From NCBI RefSeq assembly GCF_021206925.1, contig NZ_JAJPRF010000017.1, positions 16,151-80,150 of the forward strand: DNA of 64,000 bases, given 5' to 3'. The position numbers and the translations under genes are program-made. The stretch is from Rhodoflexus caldus (GTDB lineage Bacteria > Bacteroidota > Bacteroidia > Cytophagales > Thermoflexibacteraceae). The notes under the pieces were generated by a model. It made no database searches. It was not told where the DNA came from and saw only the letters and a list, made by a program, of their open reading frames with translations. Shown here in pieces: positions 8,424 through 17,096 of the stretch (positions within the stretch are counted from its first letter, which is position 1; every line of letters begins with the position of its first letter).

Positions 8424-8440
8424 TGAACAATAGTTGCCTG

Positions 8441-10609
8441 TTAAAAATTTGGATAGACGTATTGATTAAAAATTTGACTAATTTCTTGTCTGATTTGTTT
8501 GTTGCGTATTTTGCCAAGCATGTAATCGTAATCCTCCCTGATGTTGATTACATAGTCAGGGTTTGTATTGGGTTGTGCATCGGGCACCCATACGGTATGG
8601 ATAGTAAACCCGAAGGACATATCGGGGTGGTTTAATTTGCAAACAGGCCCTTTGGCGAGGGCTGTGGCATCAAAAATCCAGATTTCAGGTTGGTAATCGT
8701 ATGTGCCATCCGAAAGCGGATAGCCTACGGAAACCGTTGTCAGTATGTAACCATCTTTGTAGGGTGGTATATCGCTGCGAGGTTCGCTGCGAGGTACAAA
8801 CTGCAATGACCAGAAGTAGGTTTCTTTGTCAAATGTGTAAAAATCATCTACTGTCATTCCTGCGGTTTCCAGACAAAAGAGGGTGTACTGCGAGCCTTGG
8901 CGCGTGGCTTCCAAAACCTCCGGTACAGGCACTTTGCGGTTGCGTTTGGGGTCGTCGTACAGGTTGCGAATAAATACGGTAAGCATATCGGGGCGGAGGC
9001 CGTAGCTCTGCCAGTACATATGCGTAATATCGTCTGTTGTGTTATCCGCCGAGCACATATCGCGGTGGGTGTATAAACCAATACCCCACGTGTGTGCTTC
9101 GCGGTTATTGGTATTGTAATAATATTTGCTGTGGTCGGCGAGGTAAGTTCCGTTCTTGGCATCCATTACTATGCGGCCTACTTGACCTACGTCCATTGCG
9201 CCTACGGCCAGCAACCCTACTTTGTCTTTGCGAATCGGTTGCTGCGGATTAACAGCCTCGCGGTCGTAGGAGCGAATCCATTCGGCAGGGCAGGCAGAGC
9301 AGTTATGTGCCGAAAACATGGTAATAATGCCATAAGGATTTTTATAGTTCACCGAAAAGTGAACGGTTTCTATCGGAATGACAATTTTTTTTGCCTTCAC
9401 ATGTTTTACATCGGGGCGCAGGTCTGCCCGATGCACCAGATAAATATCGGTTGAGTCTTGCTGTACGCCACTGGTGAGTTTGCGCATAAACGCATCTATA
9501 TCTTCCTTGTCGGGAAACACGTTGTACAGCATCACATCCAAGCTAAACTTAAAAGCGGCATCAATCAGGATGATATAATCCTCGCTGAAGCCGATTTGGT
9601 GCATATTTTGGTCAATGAGCAAGCCGTTGCCGTCTTGGTCTGTAACTTCCCATTGCTGCATGGCGCCTTGCCCGTTCCATCTCATCAGATAAACTGCGTT
9701 TTTATTGCTGATGGACGAATCTATTTTGCCTAAAATTTTGGCTTTCAGCCAGTTCCATATTTTCTCCCAAACAGAATTTTGCGGAATGTATTTGTTTTCC
9801 AGTCCGCGGATAAATCCGGCCGCGCGGGTAAGAAAATCTTCGCGCGAGAGGTTTTCTTTTTCCACTATCCGCATAAAGTTGCGGATGCGCTCTTCCAATC
9901 CGTCGGGGTCGGTTTCCAGCCAACTAAAAATGGTCGTGGAAGCCATCAGTGCTTCATCGGTTTTGGTAAAGTTTACCGTAAACAACTCGCGGGTGCGCGG
10001 GTCAAATACAGGGTGTGCCGTTGTCAGCACCATGGCAAAAGGTTGGCGCATGAAAGGCGGCGTTCCGCCACGCCATTCTTTATTAGCGCCAATGGGTGTA
10101 ATTAGGTTGAGGGTATGCGGGTCAAACTCAAAGGGGCGGCCTGCATCAAAAGTAGCCAGCAGGCGTGTGTGCTTATCATTGCCGAATTTGACAGGCTGAA
10201 CGGCAGTGTTAATCTGATTTCGCGTTCCCATTTTAATGGAAATGCGCGCCAGCCCTAAATTCATGAAACCGTATTTTTTGTGCCAAACCGTGCCGCGCAT
10301 CGTTGCTTCGTCGGCGTAATAGCAGGGAGTGCGCATCAGCCCCGTACTCAGCAGTACCTGACCTTTTTTTGTTAAATCAAATTTAAGAATTAAACCATCG
10401 CCGTTGATAACAGGTGTGCTGTATTCCTGCGCAATGCTGCCGTCCGAGTAGCGCTCCGTATAGGGAAGGCCGTTGGTATTAACCGTTCCCACGGCAGAGT
10501 TAATGAATACAAAGCCTTGTAAATCAGTAGGAACAGTTCCCTCTTTAACATCTAATGCGATTTGATTCAACTCTTTGCGGCTGGCAGCAAGCAGGGGGCG
10601 CGGAGACAT
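8441..10609 (-). CDS. carotenoid oxygenase (RPE65/CCD) family protein
   Basis: A non-heme iron enzyme of the family that cleaves carotenoids or related polyenes. At 722 residues it is longer than most bacterial members (about 480-500), with insertions between the blades. Family landmarks: VPTDLQGFVFINSAVG at the N-terminus, NGDGLILKFDL (the GDGM-type motif), HPVFDPRTRELFTVNF, VHFSVNYKNPYGIITMFSAHN, and the C-terminal FGFTIHTVWVPDAQP followed by NIREDYDY. Histidines occur in the blade positions expected for the four iron ligands, though I could not align them exactly. It heads a two-gene operon with the SpoIIE phosphatase and is divergent from the DUF2490/SoxB-like operon, sharing a ~100-base intergenic region. 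The substrate is unknown; a CruF-like carotenoid gene at 43.7 kb shows carotenoids are probably made. Confidence 0.85.
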   Translation of the reverse strand: MSPRPLLAASRKELNQIALDVKEGTVPTDLQGFVFINSAVGTVNTNGLPYTERYSDGSIAQEYSTPVINGDGLILKFDLTKKGQVLLSTGLMRTPCYYADEATMRGTVWHKKYGFMNLGLARISIKMGTRNQINTAVQPVKFGNDKHTRLLATFDAGRPFEFDPHTLNLITPIGANKEWRGGTPPFMRQPFAMVLTTAHPVFDPRTRELFTVNFTKTDEALMASTTIFSWLETDPDGLEERIRNFMRIVEKENLSREDFLTRAAGFIRGLENKYIPQNSVWEKIWNWLKAKILGKIDSSISNKNAVYLMRWNGQGAMQQWEVTDQDGNGLLIDQNMHQIGFSEDYIILIDAAFKFSLDVMLYNVFPDKEDIDAFMRKLTSGVQQDSTDIYLVHRADLRPDVKHVKAKKIVIPIETVHFSVNYKNPYGIITMFSAHNCSACPAEWIRSYDREAVNPQQPIRKDKVGLLAVGAMDVGQVGRIVMDAKNGTYLADHSKYYYNTNNREAHTWGIGLYTHRDMCSADNTTDDITHMYWQSYGLRPDMLTVFIRNLYDDPKRNRKVPVPEVLEATRQGSQYTLFCLETAGMTVDDFYTFDKETYFWSLQFVPRSEPRSDIPPYKDGYILTTVSVGYPLSDGTYDYQPEIWIFDATALAKGPVCKLNHPDMSFGFTIHTVWVPDAQPNTNPDYVINIREDYDYMLGKIRNKQIRQEISQIFNQYVYPNF

Positions 10610-10683
10610 AATTAGCTTGTTTGCTCAAATTTAAACGAATTGCGGGAATCTTGCATATATGAAATAAAGTTAGTACTATTACG

Positions 10684-10715
10684 CATAAATACATGTTTAT
10701 ATGAAAATATGTTTA
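10684..10715 (+). promoter_or_regulatory. second exact copy of the arsR operator, at the DUF2490/SoxB-like operon
   Basis: TATATGAAAATATGTTTA at 10698-10715 is identical to 3391-3408 in the arsR promoter. In both places a CATAAAT lies 7 or 8 bases upstream of it. The site overlaps the ATG of the DUF2490 gene (10709), so a bound repressor could block elongation or initiation. It suggests that the SoxB-like operon belongs to the regulon of the ArsR protein at 3440-3751. Confidence 0.6.
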
Positions 10716-11446
10716 AAGTGCAGGTCTGTATAACAATTCTAACCATTTATTCCTTGCTGATTTTTTCACCTGCCCATGCGCAGCTACATATGAACTGGTG
10801 GACAAGGTTGTCAATTACAACGCCCGTTAGTTCTGTTTTCTATACAGAGTTGGAAGGTCAGATTCGCCGTCAGAACAATTATTTTTCCGAATCGGGTTGG
10901 AATCCGACAACGGCACACTTAACCCACAGCCTTCGCTTGTTCGTTCATTACAGACCATCTGCTAAGTTTTCGGCAAGTATTTCACCGTTTACTTGGTTTG
11001 CATCAAGTCCCGTTATTGTTGCTCCTTCCGATGCAGAGGCACCATTGCAGCACGAAATTCGCCCGTCCATACTGGCTGAGTGGCAGCCGACACTTACGAA
11101 CAAGTTATCGGCAGCAGCGCGTACATGGGTAGAATACCGCGATTTTCAGGGAACCCCCAATGACCTGGTGCGATTCAGGCAGCGGTTGGGGGTGCGTTAC
11201 CGCATGGCTGATAAATGGCAACTTTTTATGGCCAATGAATTGCTGCTGCACGTATATGGTGCAGAAAAAAATCAGTTGTATGACCATAATCGCTTGATTT
11301 TCAATATTAATTATAAGCCCAATCCAAAATGGCGGATTGAGTTGGGTTACATGTATGCCAACCGATTGTTGCGCAATCGGATGCAATACATTGATGAAAG
11401 TAACCTTATTACACATTTCTATTACACACTGCCTAAGAAAAACTAA
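10709..11446 (+). CDS. DUF2490-type outer-membrane beta-barrel protein
   Basis: A 245-residue exported protein with a signal peptide ending at SPAHAQ (about residue 25). The mature part alternates polar and aromatic residues in strands typical of a small outer-membrane barrel: WWTRLSITTPVSSVFYTELEG, HSLRLFVHYRPSAKFSASISP, RFRQRLGVRYRMADKWQLFMA, WRIELGYMYANRL, ending in a strand with aromatic residues (LITHFYYTLPKKN). This pattern and length match DUF2490. The ATG at 10709 is the first ATG of the frame; the longer reading would need a TTG at 10640 and would bury the signal peptide. It is followed 16 bases later by the SoxB-like gene. The role is unknown; transport or surface docking of the partner's substrate is possible. 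Confidence 0.75.
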   Translation: MFKVQVCITILTIYSLLIFSPAHAQLHMNWWTRLSITTPVSSVFYTELEGQIRRQNNYFSESGWNPTTAHLTHSLRLFVHYRPSAKFSASISPFTWFASSPVIVAPSDAEAPLQHEIRPSILAEWQPTLTNKLSAAARTWVEYRDFQGTPNDLVRFRQRLGVRYRMADKWQLFMANELLLHVYGAEKNQLYDHNRLIFNINYKPNPKWRIELGYMYANRLLRNRMQYIDESNLITHFYYTLPKKN

Positions 11447-11462
11447 TCACCATCTTTAAATA

Positions 11463-13166
11463 ATGACAATGAAAAAGCAACATGAACGCAGGGATTTCCT
11501 CAAACAATTAAGTGCAATAAGTATTGGCGGCGCAACGTTTTCCGCGCTGCCTTTCAGTGCAGAGGCTCATCGGGAAGAAAAGCCGCAAGAAACTCAAAAT
11601 CAGAACTTTACTATCAATTTATTGCAAACTACCGACGTGCATTGCCAACTGCACGCACACGACGAACTGTTCTGGGAAAACGGGAAAGCCGTTTTTCGCA
11701 AAGCAGGCGGTTATGCACACATGGCAACCTACTTGAATGAGTTTCGCAAAAAAAATCCGTACACTTTTTTAGTTGATACGGGTGATATGTTTCAGGGTAG
11801 TGAGCTTTCGGTTAAAACCAAGGGCAAAGCGTTGGTTCCTATCCTGAATCAACTGAACTACGACCTGTATCTGCCGGGCAACTGGGAAGTGGTGTATTAC
11901 AAAAAAACAATGCAGCAACTGCTCGGCTCGCTCAATGCACCGAAGGTTTGTACTAATATGTACCACGACCTCGGCGACGGCAAAAAGGGTGAGTTGATTT
12001 TCCAACCTTACCATATTTGGCATGTAAACGGCATTAAAATCGGTTTTATCGGTTATACCGACCCGCTGGTACCGATTCGCCAATCTCCCAATTACAGTAA
12101 GGGGATTATTTATACACAGCCCGAAGAAAATATTGCCTATTATGTAGATGTATTGCGCAATCAGGAGCAATGCCATTTTGTCATTTTGCTTTCGCACTTG
12201 GGGCTTTCGCAGCAAATTCACTTGGCCAACCTGCCCGTTTGCGAAGGAGTGGACTATATTTTCGGCGGCGATACACACGAGCGCGTGCGCACACCGATTG
12301 TCTGCAAATATGCCAAAGTGGTAGAACCGGGGGCGTTTGGTTCTTTTGTAGGTAAGCTGGAATTGACCGTACAGAACGGCAAAATCGTAAAAGACGAATA
12401 CGAATTAGTGGAAATCAGCAGCACACGCTACAAGCCCGACAAGGCAATGGAAGCGCTGATAGCAGAAAATGAGCATCCGTTTTTGGAAGACTTGCAAACC
12501 ATTATCGGCTACAGCACGCTGCCGCTTTATCGCTATTTCGTTATTGAAAATACGATTGACACCATGATTCTGGATGCGCTGTACTGGAAGTTGCAGAAAG
12601 AATACAACGTAGATGTGGTGCTTTCCAACGGTTTCCGATTCTGCTCGCCGCGGGCTACTCCCGACAAAACAGGCAATATTCCGATTAACAGCGCCTTCTT
12701 GTACGAGATGTTGCCGGTGGACAGCACAGTGCGCGTGGCGCAGGCAACAGGCAGGCAAATCAGTGAATGGCTGGAAAAAGAGTTGAACAACGTGTTTGCC
12801 AAAAATGCTGCCGAACGCTTTGGCGGATGGGTAGTGAAATTTAAAGGCATGAAAATCACTTTCAACGCGCATGGTGAAAAAGGACAGCGGGTGCAAAGTG
12901 TTCTTATCAACAACGAGCCGTTAAACCCCGATAAGACCTATACACTCTGCGCCTGTGAACGCGACGGCGACCCCGAAGATGTACTTTGCCGCATGAAAGG
13001 TGTTAAAAATATGAAAAATACACCTTTCACGCTACACATGGTCATGAAGGATTATCTGAAAGCCAACAGCCCTGTAACGCCTAAACCTGCTGTTTCTGCT
13101 AAGGCTTTGGATGTGCCGCAGGATTTGCTCACACAGGTGCGCGGAGTAGATTACCAGTTTCAATAA
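11463..13166 (+). CDS. Tat-exported SoxB-like metallophosphoesterase/5'-nucleotidase family protein
   Basis: A Tat signal (RRDFLKQLSAISIGG, from about residue 9) exports the protein folded to the periplasm. The metallophosphoesterase domain (about 48-340) shows the metal ligands TTDVH, DTGDMFQGS, LSHLG and GGDTHE. The segment that is GNHE in UshA-type nucleotidases reads GNWE here; a Trp at this place is also what I recall for SoxB, the thiosulfohydrolase of the Sox pathway. Residues 345-560 form the 5'-nucleotidase C-terminal domain (SNGFRFCSPRATP, LYEMLPVDSTVRVAQATGRQI). At 567 residues it matches SoxB in length and build. SoxX, A, Y, Z and CD are absent from the window, so the substrate could be a sulfur compound on another carrier, or a nucleotide. 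The shared persulfide operator favours sulfur. Confidence 0.72.
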   Translation: MTMKKQHERRDFLKQLSAISIGGATFSALPFSAEAHREEKPQETQNQNFTINLLQTTDVHCQLHAHDELFWENGKAVFRKAGGYAHMATYLNEFRKKNPYTFLVDTGDMFQGSELSVKTKGKALVPILNQLNYDLYLPGNWEVVYYKKTMQQLLGSLNAPKVCTNMYHDLGDGKKGELIFQPYHIWHVNGIKIGFIGYTDPLVPIRQSPNYSKGIIYTQPEENIAYYVDVLRNQEQCHFVILLSHLGLSQQIHLANLPVCEGVDYIFGGDTHERVRTPIVCKYAKVVEPGAFGSFVGKLELTVQNGKIVKDEYELVEISSTRYKPDKAMEALIAENEHPFLEDLQTIIGYSTLPLYRYFVIENTIDTMILDALYWKLQKEYNVDVVLSNGFRFCSPRATPDKTGNIPINSAFLYEMLPVDSTVRVAQATGRQISEWLEKELNNVFAKNAAERFGGWVVKFKGMKITFNAHGEKGQRVQSVLINNEPLNPDKTYTLCACERDGDPEDVLCRMKGVKNMKNTPFTLHMVMKDYLKANSPVTPKPAVSAKALDVPQDLLTQVRGVDYQFQ

Positions 13167-13195
13167 GTCGTAAATTATTCAAAATCAAGCATTTA

Positions 13196-13230
13196 AACCT
13201 AATGGGTCTTAAAGACCCGTTGGGTTTTTT
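13196..13230 (+). terminator. Rho-independent terminator after the SoxB-like gene
   Basis: A 14-bp stem AACCTAATGGGTCT / AGACCCGTTGGGTT, paired throughout with two G-U pairs, a 3-nt loop and a following run of six T. It lies 30 bases after the stop codon. Confidence 0.85.
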
Positions 13231-13321
13231 ATAAGTTGGGAGAGCATTTTAAAACACACTTACAAATTTTTCAACCGCAAAGTCGCTGAGTTTTACACAA
13301 TCGCGCTATTTTCTTACCCAA

Positions 13322-13525
13322 CGCGAATTATTTGCTATTCAATTGAAAATCAGTGCGTTTTGCGCAAAAAAATCAAAACGACACCGCTTGCACGAAAATG
13401 TGATTCCGTGAATTGCATTTTTCCGATGCGGGTAAATTTGTAGGACAAGGCACGTATTGTCCCTCTATGGATAACATAGAGCTAAATTAAATTTTTTCAA
13501 GATTCTATCGCGAAAAAAATTCGCG
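13322..13525. mobile_element. MITE-like element (copy A) with 8-bp target duplication
   Basis: A 204-bp non-coding element bounded by perfect 8-bp inverted ends CGCGAATT / AATTCGCG. It is flanked on both sides by the identical 8-mer TTACCCAA (13314-13321 and 13526-13533), the sign of a target-site duplication. The right-hand copy contains the dnaE stop codon, so the insertion was at the last codons of dnaE and regenerated them. A second, diverged copy lies at 35227-35449 with the same ends and internal blocks (GGTAAATTTGTAGG-ACAAGG, TTTTTTCAAGATTCT). No ORF is inside, so it would need a transposase elsewhere in the genome. Confidence 0.75.
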
Positions 13526-16500
13526 TTACCCAATCATCCGATATTCCAGATTCAAATCAGCTAATTTTTGCAAAAACTCGTTGCCCGGGTTGATTTTATA
13601 CCTGCGCGATACGCTTTCAACGTTCATGTTTTGTATTGGGTCAAAAACGGCTACTCGCAGCTCGCAAGTGCCCGCATGTTGCTGAACGGCTTGCTGCAAG
13701 GCATTGAGCATATCGGCGGAAATCTGTTGTACGTTGATGCGCAGTTCTAACTTGCGAATCATTTTTTCGCGGATATCTGCCAGCAGTTGAATTTGCGTCG
13801 GGCGAAATTCCCATACGCCAATTTGTCCGTAGCGCTCCTGTACTTTGCCTTTCAGGAAAAGAAACTGCCCCAACGAAAGCATGTAGCTGTGTTTCAGGTA
13901 ATCTTCGCCAAAGAGGGCAAATTCCAGCGAGCCTTGATAGTCTTCGATGGTAAAAATGCCGAAAGGCTTGCCGTTTTTGCCTACGCGATTGTTTACGTTG
14001 GCAACAATGCCTGCAATTTTTATTTCTTGGCCTTTGAAATTTTCAATTTCGGTAACGGCACAGGTGCAGAAATTCTTGATGTCTTCGCGGAACTGGTCTA
14101 ACGGATGACCGGAGAGATAAAAACCGACTACTTCTTTCTCAAATTTGAGTTTAATTAAATCCGTCCATGGCTCGCAAGGCGGCAATTTGGGTTTAGCCAC
14201 CGTGCCGCCGCCACCGCCGCCAAAAAGGGAGGCTTGCAGCGAAAGTTTTTCGCTTTGTGCGGCATTGCCGTAGCGGATAATTTTTTCAATACCGGAACTG
14301 TCGCCTTCGGGCGTATGGAAATACTGCGCGCGGTGAATATCGGTAAAGCAGTCAAAACTTCCGCCGTAGGCAAGGCTTTCAAAGGTCTTTTTATTGACTG
14401 TGCGCAGGTTGATGCGTTCAGCAAAATCCCAGATGCTACTGAATGTGCCTTTTTCTTCGCGCTCCTGAATGATGCTATCCACGGCTGCCTCGCCCGCACC
14501 TTTAATGGCACCCAATCCGAAGCGGATTTGTCCTTTTTTGTTTACGTCGAAAGTGGCGGACGATTCGTTCACGTCGGGGCCTAATACGGTGAGCCCCATG
14601 CGTTTACATTCTTCAAGGAAGAAACTGATTTTGTCAATATCGCCCATGGAATGGGTCAACACCGATGCCATGTACTCGGCGGGATAGTTGGCTTTGAGAT
14701 AGCCTGTTTGGTAAGCCACCACAGAGTAGGCCGCAGAGTGAGAACGGTTAAATCCGTACTCGGCAAATTTTTCCATGATGCCGAAAATTTCTTCGGCTTT
14801 ATTTTGCGGAATGTTGTGCAGTTGTTTGGCTCCGGCAACAAATTTGTCTTTTTCCTTTGCCATTTTTTCCTTATCCTTTTTACCCATCGCACGGCGCAGC
14901 AAATCCGCGCCGCCGAGCGAGTAGCCGGCCAGAATCTGAGCAGTTTGCATAATCTGCTCCTGATAAACCATGATGCCGAACGTATAGCCAAGGATAGGCT
15001 CCAACAGCGGATGCGGAAACTCCACCTGTTCGCGGCCGTGCTTGCGGGCAATGTAGTTCGGGATGAACTGCATCGGCCCCGGACGGTAAAGGGCGTTCAT
15101 CGCAATCAGGTCTTCTATGTTGGTGGGTTTCAGTTCTTTGAGGTACATCCGCATACCTTCGGATTCAAACTGGAAAGTACCTATGGTTTCGCCGCGCTGA
15201 TAGAGTTCAAAAGTTTTGGGGTCGTCGTAAGGAATGCGGTCTATGTCAATTTCTTTGCCATGATTTTTCTTGATGAGTTTGATGGCATCTTGAATGATGG
15301 TCAGGGTTTTTAAGCCCAAAAAGTCCATTTTAAGCATCCCCGCATCTTCAATTACCTTGCCGTCAAACTGGGTAACGAGCAGGTCGGAGTCTTTGGCAAC
15401 GCAAACGGGTATATAGTCTGTCAAATCTGCCGGCGCGATGATAACGCCTGCCGCATGGATGCCCGTATTGCGCACCGAACCTTCCAAGATTTCGGCACTT
15501 TTCAGAATTTCGGCGCGGAGGTCGTTGCCCTTGCGAATGGCTGCCAATTCGGGCACTTCTTCGTAGGCTTTGGCCAGTGTGGTGCCGGGCTTTTCGGGAA
15601 TCAGCTTGGCTAACTGGTTGGTTTCCTCCAACGGGAAATCCAGCACGCGGCCTACGTCTTTCACCGACATTTTGGCCGCCATGCTGCCGTAGGTGATAAT
15701 TTGTGCCACTTGATTTCTGCCGTATTTGTCCACCACATAGTCAATAACGCGCTGACGGCCTACGTCGTCAAAGTCCACGTCAATATCGGGCATGGACACG
15801 CGCTCGGGATTTAGGAAACGCTCGAAAAGCAAATTGTACTTAATCGGGTCAATGTTGGTAATGCCGGTGCAGTAGGCCACAGCCGAGCCGGCAGCCGAAC
15901 CGCGCCCCGGCCCAACAGCCACACCTAACTGCCGTGCGGCGGCAATAAAATCCTGCACAATGAGGAAGTAGCCCGGGAACCCCATTTTTTTGATAATTTC
16001 CAGCTCAAAGTTGAGGCGTTCCTCTATTTCCGACGTAATGGTTCCGTAGTTGCGTTTGGCGCCCAAAAAGGTGAGATGACGCAAGTAGTCGTCTTGGGTT
16101 TGAAAACCTTCGGGCAGCGGAAAGTTGGGCAGCAGAATGTCGCGCTTGAGCTTTAGCTTTTCAACTTTTTCTACAATTTCGTTGGTATTGTCCAGCGCTT
16201 GCGGCAAGTCGCCGAACAGTTGGTTCATTTCTGCCTGCGACTTGAAGAAAAATTCGTTATTGGGGAAGCCAAACCGAAAGCCTTTTCCATCGCCAACGGG
16301 GGTGGAGCGCTTTTCACCCGTGTTGATACACAGCAGAATATCGTGCGGGTCTGCATCTTTCTGGTCAATGTAGTGGCTGTCGTTGGTGGCAATAATTTTG
16401 AGGTTGTACTTTTTGGCAAAACCGATGAGGGTTTGGTTGACGTCCTCTTGGCTGATACCCGTTCCGTCTATGTCGTTGATGTGGTGGCGCTGCAACTCTA

Positions 16501-17020
16501 TGTAATAGTCTTCGCCGAAAAGGTCAATCCACCACTGCAACAGCTTTTCGGCTGCCTCTGCCCCCTGATGAATGATGGCTTGCGGCACTTCCGCGCCAAT
16601 GCAGCAGGAAGTAGCAATCAGACCTTTGTGGTATTTCTGAATCAGTTCCTTGTCTATGCGCGGGTATTTGCTGTACAAGCCCTCAATGAAGCCCAGCGAA
16701 CACAGTTTGGAGAGGTTGCGATAGCCTTCGGGATTTTTGGCCAGCAGCAGTTGGTGAAAGCGAATGTCTTTGCTGCCTTTGCCAAACTCTTTTCGGTGGC
16801 GGTCTGCCACAAGGTAAAACTCACAGCCTACAATGGGTTTTATGCCGTGCTTATCGGCTTCCGCTACGAATTTGAAAGCCCCGAACATATTGCCGTGGTC
16901 GGTCAGGGCAACGGCTTTCATGCCGTCGGCAGCGGCTTTTTTCATCATGCCGGAAATGCTTGCTGCGCCGTCCAGCAGCGAAAATTGTGTGTGGCAGTGC
17001 AGGTGTGAGAAGGATTGCAT
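13526..17020 (-). CDS. dnaE: DNA polymerase III subunit alpha
   Basis: Catalytic subunit of the replicative polymerase. A PHP domain opens the protein (FSHLHCHTQFSLLDGA, then ALTDHGNMFG). The polymerase core has PGRGSAAGSAVAYC and the palm motif MPDIDVDFDD at about residues 410-419, with the catalytic aspartates. Further on are the fingers (RPGPMQFIPNYIARKHG, YQEQIMQTAQILAGY), a helix-hairpin-helix region (LGAIKGAGEAAVDSI) and a C-terminal OB fold (IKIAGIVANVNNRVGKNGKPFGIFTIEDYQG). The ATG at 17020 (MQSFSHLHCH) is preferred to the one at 17056, since the PHP fold begins there. Length 1164 residues, normal for DnaE. The stop codon lies inside the target duplication of the element at 13322-13525. 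A Gly-rich stretch (SLFGGGGGGTVA) breaks the linker before the OB fold. Confidence 0.97.
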   Translation of the reverse strand: MQSFSHLHCHTQFSLLDGAASISGMMKKAAADGMKAVALTDHGNMFGAFKFVAEADKHGIKPIVGCEFYLVADRHRKEFGKGSKDIRFHQLLLAKNPEGYRNLSKLCSLGFIEGLYSKYPRIDKELIQKYHKGLIATSCCIGAEVPQAIIHQGAEAAEKLLQWWIDLFGEDYYIELQRHHINDIDGTGISQEDVNQTLIGFAKKYNLKIIATNDSHYIDQKDADPHDILLCINTGEKRSTPVGDGKGFRFGFPNNEFFFKSQAEMNQLFGDLPQALDNTNEIVEKVEKLKLKRDILLPNFPLPEGFQTQDDYLRHLTFLGAKRNYGTITSEIEERLNFELEIIKKMGFPGYFLIVQDFIAAARQLGVAVGPGRGSAAGSAVAYCTGITNIDPIKYNLLFERFLNPERVSMPDIDVDFDDVGRQRVIDYVVDKYGRNQVAQIITYGSMAAKMSVKDVGRVLDFPLEETNQLAKLIPEKPGTTLAKAYEEVPELAAIRKGNDLRAEILKSAEILEGSVRNTGIHAAGVIIAPADLTDYIPVCVAKDSDLLVTQFDGKVIEDAGMLKMDFLGLKTLTIIQDAIKLIKKNHGKEIDIDRIPYDDPKTFELYQRGETIGTFQFESEGMRMYLKELKPTNIEDLIAMNALYRPGPMQFIPNYIARKHGREQVEFPHPLLEPILGYTFGIMVYQEQIMQTAQILAGYSLGGADLLRRAMGKKDKEKMAKEKDKFVAGAKQLHNIPQNKAEEIFGIMEKFAEYGFNRSHSAAYSVVAYQTGYLKANYPAEYMASVLTHSMGDIDKISFFLEECKRMGLTVLGPDVNESSATFDVNKKGQIRFGLGAIKGAGEAAVDSIIQEREEKGTFSSIWDFAERINLRTVNKKTFESLAYGGSFDCFTDIHRAQYFHTPEGDSSGIEKIIRYGNAAQSEKLSLQASLFGGGGGGTVAKPKLPPCEPWTDLIKLKFEKEVVGFYLSGHPLDQFREDIKNFCTCAVTEIENFKGQEIKIAGIVANVNNRVGKNGKPFGIFTIEDYQGSLEFALFGEDYLKHSYMLSLGQFLFLKGKVQERYGQIGVWEFRPTQIQLLADIREKMIRKLELRINVQQISADMLNALQQAVQQHAGTCELRVAVFDPIQNMNVESVSRRYKINPGNEFLQKLADLNLEYRMIG

Positions 17021-17096
17021 AGGCAAATGCGGTGTGCAAAAAGTGTATGTACACAAAATTACGCTTTATTTGTGCCAATCGGAATCGGCAGTGCTT

